Positions 58,344 to 64,000 of a stretch of DNA of 64,000 bases are shown one piece after another (within the stretch, counting starts at the first letter, position 1; every line of letters starts with the position of its first letter). Position numbers and translations under genes: made by a program. The notes beneath the pieces are model-generated. The model made no database searches, had not been told where the DNA came from, and was given only the letters and a program-made list of their open reading frames with translations. This DNA comes from Micromonospora costi (GTDB lineage: Bacteria > Actinomycetota > Actinomycetes > Mycobacteriales > Micromonosporaceae), in contig NZ_RBAN01000001.1 of the NCBI RefSeq assembly GCF_003626655.1, positions 1,612,001 through 1,676,000 on the forward strand. The letters run 5' to 3'.

Positions 58344-58440
58344 GCGTGCTCCTGGTCGTCCGGGCCGGTGTGACCGGCCGCCCGTCCGCTGGAAGCACCC
58401 CGGACGGCGTGCTCCCCCCGTTGGTTCGCGCAGAGGCTAA

Positions 58441-58469
58441 CGCGATATAGCGTCAATGGTCAACGTTGA
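58441..58469. promoter_or_regulatory. Candidate PadR operator upstream of the ABC operon
   Basis: The AT-rich stretch here contains CGCGATATAGCG (58441-58452) and the perfect palindrome TCAACGTTGA (58460-58469), which reaches the last base before the PadR stop. It lies about 100 bp before the ATPase start. PadR proteins often bind short AT-containing palindromes near such genes, but no experiment is implied. Confidence 0.35.
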
Positions 58470-59096
58470 TTATTTCGCGTCGAACGGCCGGTCGGGAAGG
58501 CGCTCCTGCCAGCCCGACCAACCCTCGGCCCGTTCGAGTCCAGCAGGCAGGTACGACACTCCAGCCTCGATGCGTTCCGCGATCCGCTCGCACCAGGCGA
58601 CCTCCGCCTCGGCCCGGGCCGACCAGAGCTCGAACATCCATCCGACGTGGACGGGCTTCGTCTCCCGCAGCCAGTTCGAGTCCAGTGAGGCCCGCATCCA
58701 GTCAACACGCGCCCGCAACTGGATTGCCCGGTTACGAAGGGCGGCGGCCGCCTCCTCGCGGGGCATCGCGGGCAGGAACGAGAAGGCCGCGGCGAACGGG
58801 TCGGCCGTGTCCTCCACCTGCCACCAGTGGCCGCGCAGCAGCCCGTCGAACTCGTCCTCGCCCTTCGGGGTGACCTCGTACGTCGTCCGTGCCGGGCGGC
58901 CGCCGACCTGCTCGGTCGCCACCGCGCGCAGCAGCCCTTCCTCGGTCAGCTTGCGCAGGGCGTGGTAGATCGAGCCGGGTTGCACGTTGGCCCACTTGTC
59001 GGCGTTCCAACTGAGCAGTTCGCGCCGCACGTCGTAGCCGTGCACCGGCTGCATCCACTTCACGAGGCCGAGAATCATCATCCGGGTGGCAGACAC
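58470..59096 (-). CDS. PadR-family transcriptional regulator
   Basis: The 208-residue protein has an N-terminal winged helix (MMILGLVKWMQPVHGYDVRRELLSW and the PGSIYHALRKLTEEGLLRA helix) with the VGGRPARTTYEVTPKGEDEF wing typical of PadR, and a long C-terminal helical part with a Trp/Asp-rich dimer region. It lies just upstream of a DrrAB-like exporter on the same strand and most likely represses it, releasing on binding of the exported compound. The start is the GTG at 59096, with a poor ribosome site; a nearby ATG five codons in is possible. Confidence 0.88.
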   Translation of the reverse strand: MSATRMMILGLVKWMQPVHGYDVRRELLSWNADKWANVQPGSIYHALRKLTEEGLLRAVATEQVGGRPARTTYEVTPKGEDEFDGLLRGHWWQVEDTADPFAAAFSFLPAMPREEAAAALRNRAIQLRARVDWMRASLDSNWLRETKPVHVGWMFELWSARAEAEVAWCERIAERIEAGVSYLPAGLERAEGWSGWQERLPDRPFDAK

Positions 59097-59229
59097 CGGA
59101 CAAGCGTAATAGCCAAGTTTGACTAAACCGCGATGTGACCGTGCCCCATCCCACACTGAGCGATCGTTAGGGGGTCCTCGGGTGGCCGATACACTCCCGG
59201 TCAACGACCTCCCGGGAGGAGCCCCCACG

Positions 59230-60981
59230 GTGCGCAAGGTACTCATCGCCAACCGCGGCGAGATCGCCGTCCGCGTCATCCGCGCCTGCCGCGACGCGGG
59301 CCTGGAGAGCGTCGCGGTGTACGCCGACTCCGACCGGGACGCCCTGCACGCCACCCTCGCCGACGAGGCGTACGCCCTGGGCGGTGACACCGCCACCGAC
59401 AGCTACCTGCGGATCGACAAGCTGATCGACGTCGCCGCCAAGGCCGGCGCCGACGCGGTGCACCCCGGCTACGGCTTCCTCTCGGAGAACGCCGACTTCG
59501 CCCAGGCGGTCATCGACGCCGGGCTCACCTGGATCGGGCCGACCCCGCAGGCGATCCGCGACCTCGGCGACAAGGTCACCGCCCGGCACATCGCCCAGCG
59601 CGCCGGCGCCCCGCTGGTCCCCGGCACCCCGGACCCGGTCGGGAACGCCGACGAGGTGATCGCCTTCGCGGTCGACCACGGCCTGCCGGTCGCGATCAAG
59701 GCGGCCTTCGGTGGCGGCGGTCGTGGCCTCAAGGTGGCCCGCACCATGGAGGAGATCCCCCAGCTGTTCGAGTCGGCCACCCGCGAGGCGGTCGCCGCGT
59801 TCGGCCGGGGCGAGTGCTTCGTGGAGCGCTACCTCGACAAGCCGCGCCACGTCGAGGCGCAGGTCCTCGCCGACCAGCACGGCAACGTGATCGTGGTGGG
59901 CACGCGCGACTGCTCGCTCCAGCGCCGGCACCAGAAGCTGGTGGAGGAGGCGCCGGCCCCGTTCCTCACCGAGGCGCAGCGGGCGCAGATCCACGACAGC
60001 GCCAAGGCGATCTGCCGCGAGGCCGGCTACCACGGCGCCGGCACGGTGGAATACCTGGTCGGCGTCGACGGCACCATCTCCTTCCTCGAGGTCAACACCC
60101 GGCTCCAGGTCGAGCACCCGGTCACCGAGGAGACCGCGGGCATCGACCTGGTCCGCGAGCAGTTCCGCATCGCCGACGGCGAGAAGCTCCGCTTCACCGA
60201 GGACCCGACCCCGCGCGGGCACGCGATCGAGTTCCGGATCAACGGCGAGGACCCGGGCCGCAACTTCCTGCCCGCCCCCGGCACCGTCAGCGCGCTGCGG
60301 CTGCCCAGCGGCCCCGGTGTCCGGGTGGACACCGGCATCTCCGCCGGGGACGTGATCGGCGGGAACTTCGACTCGCTGCTGGCCAAGGTGATCATCGTGG
60401 GAGAGACCCGCACCGAGGCGCTGGAGCGGGCCCGCCGGGCGCTGGACGAGATGGTCGTCGACGGCATGGCGACCGCGCTGCCGTTCCACCGCCTCGTGGT
60501 GCGCGACCCGGCCTTCACGGCCGAGCCGTTCACCGTGCACACCCGCTGGATCGAGACGGAGTTCGACAACACCGTCCCGCCGTTCACCGCCGTCGCCGGC
60601 CCGGCCGCCGAGCCGGCCGAGCGGGAGACCGTCGTGGTCGAGGTGGGCGGCAAGCGGCTGGAGGTCACCCTCCCGGCCGGCCTCGGCGCCGGTACGACCG
60701 CGGTCGCACCCGCCGCCCGCAAGCCCGCCCGCCGCGCTGGCGGGGCAAAGGCCGGCGGGACGGTCAGCGGCGACGCGCTCACCTCGCCGATGCAGGGCAC
60801 CATCGTGAAGATCGCCGTGGCGGACGGGGACACGGTGGCCGAGGGCGACCTCGTCGTGGTGCTGGAGGCGATGAAGATGGAGCAGCCGCTGCACGCGCAC
60901 AAGGCCGGGACGATCAGCGGCCTGACCGCCGAGGTCGGCGCCGTGATCACCGCGGGCGCCGCCATCTGCACCATCTCCTGA
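59230..60981 (+). CDS. Acyl-CoA carboxylase alpha subunit (biotin carboxylase plus carrier)
   Basis: This 583-residue protein carries biotin carboxylase ([20 protein letters not shown], the ATP-grasp [10 protein letters not shown] and the [14 protein letters not shown] motif) and, after an Ala/Pro-rich linker, a biotinyl domain with EAMKMEQ (biotinylated Lys549). It uses bicarbonate and ATP to carboxylate biotin, which the beta subunit then transfers to acyl-CoA. The GTG at 59230 has GGGAGGAG about 10 bases upstream. It is divergent from the PadR-family gene, so it may share the intergenic region with its promoter. Homologues are AccA1-3 in actinobacteria. Confidence 0.95.
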   Translation: MRKVLIANRGEIAVRVIRACRDAGLESVAVYADSDRDALHATLADEAYALGGDTATDSYLRIDKLIDVAAKAGADAVHPGYGFLSENADFAQAVIDAGLTWIGPTPQAIRDLGDKVTARHIAQRAGAPLVPGTPDPVGNADEVIAFAVDHGLPVAIKAAFGGGGRGLKVARTMEEIPQLFESATREAVAAFGRGECFVERYLDKPRHVEAQVLADQHGNVIVVGTRDCSLQRRHQKLVEEAPAPFLTEAQRAQIHDSAKAICREAGYHGAGTVEYLVGVDGTISFLEVNTRLQVEHPVTEETAGIDLVREQFRIADGEKLRFTEDPTPRGHAIEFRINGEDPGRNFLPAPGTVSALRLPSGPGVRVDTGISAGDVIGGNFDSLLAKVIIVGETRTEALERARRALDEMVVDGMATALPFHRLVVRDPAFTAEPFTVHTRWIETEFDNTVPPFTAVAGPAAEPAERETVVVEVGGKRLEVTLPAGLGAGTTAVAPAARKPARRAGGAKAGGTVSGDALTSPMQGTIVKIAVADGDTVAEGDLVVVLEAMKMEQPLHAHKAGTISGLTAEVGAVITAGAAICTIS

Positions 60982-61006
60982 CCGGGTGAAGCACCGCGGC
61001 CCGCGA

Positions 61007-61903
61007 TCAGCGCAGAGTCTCGGCGGCCACGTCGCGTACGGCCGTGGTGAGGGCGTTCAGCACCTCCGACTCGAGCCGCCAGTGCTGCCAGTACAGCGGA
61101 ATGTCCACGTGCCGGCCCGGGGCGATGTCGACGCACCGGCCGGTCGCCAGGTCGTCGTCGGCGATCTGCTCCGGCACCAGGCTCCAGCCCACGCCCAGCC
61201 GGATGGCCTCGCTGAAGGCGGGGACCGACGGCACATAGTGCACGGGTGGGTCGAGTTCCCGCCCGGTCACCGTACGCAGGAAGCGGTGCTGCGTACGGTC
61301 CTTGCGGTCGAAGACGAGCAGCGGCGCCGCGGCCAGCGCCTCCGCGGTGAGCCCGTCGGCGAAGTGGGCGGCGGCCAGGGCCGGTGCGGCCAGGGCGCGG
61401 TAGCGCATCGCCCCGAGCCGTCGTACGCGGCAACCCTGGACGGCCTCCCGCTGCGCGGTCACGGCCGCGGTCACCACCCCGTCGCGGAGCAGCTCGGCGG
61501 TGTGGTCCTGGTCGTCCTGCCGGAGGTCGAAGGACAGGTCCAGGCTCCGGGGCAGCCGGGCCAGGACGGCGGGGAACCAGGTTGCCAGCGAGTCGGCGTT
61601 CACCACCACGGCGAGCCGGGTGCGGGCGCCGCCTCCGGTGAGCGGGCCGCGGGCGTCGGCCAGCGCCTCCCGTTCGAGGAGCACGAGCTGGCCCGCGAGG
61701 CGCAGCAGCGGCGCCCCCGCGGCCGTGGCCACGCAGGGCCGGGCCCGGCGGACGAGCACCTGCCCGACGGTCTCCTCGAGCGCCTTCACCCGCTGGCTCA
61801 CGGCCGAGGGTGTGAGGTGCAACAGGCGCGCGGCCGCCTCGAAGCTGCCCTCCGAGACGACGGCGGCGAGCGTACGCAGCTGCGTGGAGTCGAGCCCTTC
61901 CAT
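61007..61903 (-). CDS. LysR-family regulator (ArgP/LysG type)
   Basis: The 298-residue protein has the LysR helix-turn-helix (STQLRTLAAVVSEGSFEAAA, LTPSAVSQRVKALEETVG; about 5-60) and a substrate-binding domain with the ArgP/LysG-type AVVVNADSLATWFPAVL and the typical end DIPLYWQHWRLES. ArgP/LysG senses arginine or lysine and turns on an exporter. The divergent LysE gene starts 68 bp away, which is the standard arrangement for this pair. Confidence 0.93.
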   Translation of the reverse strand: MEGLDSTQLRTLAAVVSEGSFEAAARLLHLTPSAVSQRVKALEETVGQVLVRRARPCVATAAGAPLLRLAGQLVLLEREALADARGPLTGGGARTRLAVVVNADSLATWFPAVLARLPRSLDLSFDLRQDDQDHTAELLRDGVVTAAVTAQREAVQGCRVRRLGAMRYRALAAPALAAAHFADGLTAEALAAAPLLVFDRKDRTQHRFLRTVTGRELDPPVHYVPSVPAFSEAIRLGVGWSLVPEQIADDDLATGRCVDIAPGRHVDIPLYWQHWRLESEVLNALTTAVRDVAAETLR

Positions 61904-61971
61904 CAGCTCAGCTTAATCACCTGCAGAATCTTTAGCTCGACTGATGATCACTCGCTGCCTATGGTCGACGG

Positions 61972-62568
61972 GTGCTCAGCTCCGCCGTCGCCGGTTTCTC
62001 GGTCTCCATCGCCCTGATCGTCGCCATCGGGGCGCAGAACGCGTTCGTCCTGCGCCAGGGGCTGCGCCGCGAACACGTCGTACCCGTCGTCCTCACCTGC
62101 GCGGCCTCGGACGCGCTGCTCATCGGGGCGGGCATCGCCGGGGTCGGCACGCTGGTGACCGGCCGGCCGGCGCTGCTCACCGCCGTCCGCTGGGGCGGCG
62201 CCGTTTTCCTGCTCTGCTACGCGGCGCTCGCCGCGCGCCGCGCCCTGCGCCCCGGCGCCCTGCTGCCGACCGAACGGCCGCCGGCCACGCTGGGCGCCAC
62301 GGTCCTGGCCTGCCTCGCCTTCACCTACCTGAACCCGCACGTCTACCTCGACACCGTGCTGCTGCTGGGCGGGATCGCGCAGCAGCACCCGCACCGCTGG
62401 GTGTTCGGCGCCGGCGCCGCCCTGGCCAGCGCGGTCTGGTTCACCGCGCTGGGCGCCGGGGCGCACCGGCTCGCGCCGCTGCTCGCCCGTACCGTCGCCT
62501 GGCGGGTCCTGGACGGCGTGATCGCCGCCGTGATGGCCGCGCTCGCGATCGCCCTGCTGCTCGGCTGA
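61972..62568 (+). CDS. LysE/ArgO-family amino-acid exporter
   Basis: The 198-residue protein has six hydrophobic segments and the LysE pattern (AIGAQNAFVLRQGLRREHV near 20-38, FTYLNPHVYLDTVLLLGG near 110-127). It would export lysine or arginine or their analogues. The GTG at 61972 is 68 bp from the divergent lysG-type gene, and the shared gap is AT-rich (61905-61970), as expected for the regulator's binding site. The identification of the pair is strong. Confidence 0.93.
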   Translation: MLSSAVAGFSVSIALIVAIGAQNAFVLRQGLRREHVVPVVLTCAASDALLIGAGIAGVGTLVTGRPALLTAVRWGGAVFLLCYAALAARRALRPGALLPTERPPATLGATVLACLAFTYLNPHVYLDTVLLLGGIAQQHPHRWVFGAGAALASAVWFTALGAGAHRLAPLLARTVAWRVLDGVIAAVMAALAIALLLG

Positions 62569-62659
62569 CCGCGCGGCCCGCCCCAAGCCCGGCGCCGGCC
62601 CGGCCAGCGGCGCAGCACAGCGCCGGACCACCGCCGGCGCCGCCGCACGGACCCGGTGA

Positions 62660-64000
<1,341 letters not shown>

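Overview
The window is a stretch of chromosome from a very GC-rich actinobacterium. High G/C at third codon positions, frequent GTG starts, long antisense shadow frames, and families such as GuaB1, AccE, mycosin, PhoH2 and PIN, DUF4245 and SigE-type sigma factors all point that way. Gene content and style fit Micromonosporaceae (Micromonospora-like), which is inference without a database search. About 57 protein genes are supported. I saw no rRNA, tRNA, CRISPR array, insertion sequence or prophage. The first gene (start missing) and the last gene (guaB1, end missing) are cut by the window edges.

Layout. 1-12 kb: a partial secreted protein, nudC, a DUF885 protein, the minus-strand run mfd / SurA-like lipoprotein / mazG, a cyclase-family hydrolase and an S66 carboxypeptidase. 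12-25 kb: ppc, a glycine-rich membrane protein, rmuC, ispH, xseA-xseB, lipoproteins, glpX and a DMT-type transporter. 24-29 kb: a TetR regulator divergent from an NAD(P)-binding epimerase with two matching palindromic operators, a flavin reductase, a rhomboid protease and a transglycosylase. 29-35 kb: PhoH2-like ATPase, an XRE regulator among small unknown genes, trehalose phosphatase, a cis-prenyltransferase and a geranylgeranyl-reductase-type enzyme. 36-44 kb: pckG, two GtrA proteins, a PH-domain protein, birA and the carboxylase beta subunit. 44-51 kb: sigma factor with a membrane partner, ketopantoate-reductase-like protein, M50 protease, GH25 lysozyme, receptor Ser/Thr kinase, AccE. 51-55 kb: a small type VII secretion-associated cluster (WXG-type protein, large Pro/Gly-rich protein, mycosin) with an internal stretch of lower GC. 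55-64 kb: maf, O-methyltransferase, PadR-controlled ABC exporter, accA, lysG-lysE and guaB1.

How genes work together. The window holds much of an acyl-CoA carboxylase system (birA, beta, epsilon, biotinylated alpha) scattered over about 19 kb. It also holds three PEP-node or gluconeogenic enzymes (ppc, pckG, glpX) and several local regulator-target pairs (TetR-epimerase, PadR-ABC, LysG-LysE, sigma-membrane partner).

The most distinctive non-coding signal is a set of nine intergenic inverted repeats. Several are related in sequence (arms beginning GATC, or built on AACTTC/GGAA), and they lie in tandem, divergent and convergent gaps alike. A second recurring pattern is short tandem repeats that duplicate the 3' end of a gene with its stop codon (mfd, the cyclase, the DMT transporter, the cis-prenyltransferase). 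A 42-bp minisatellite lies before maf.
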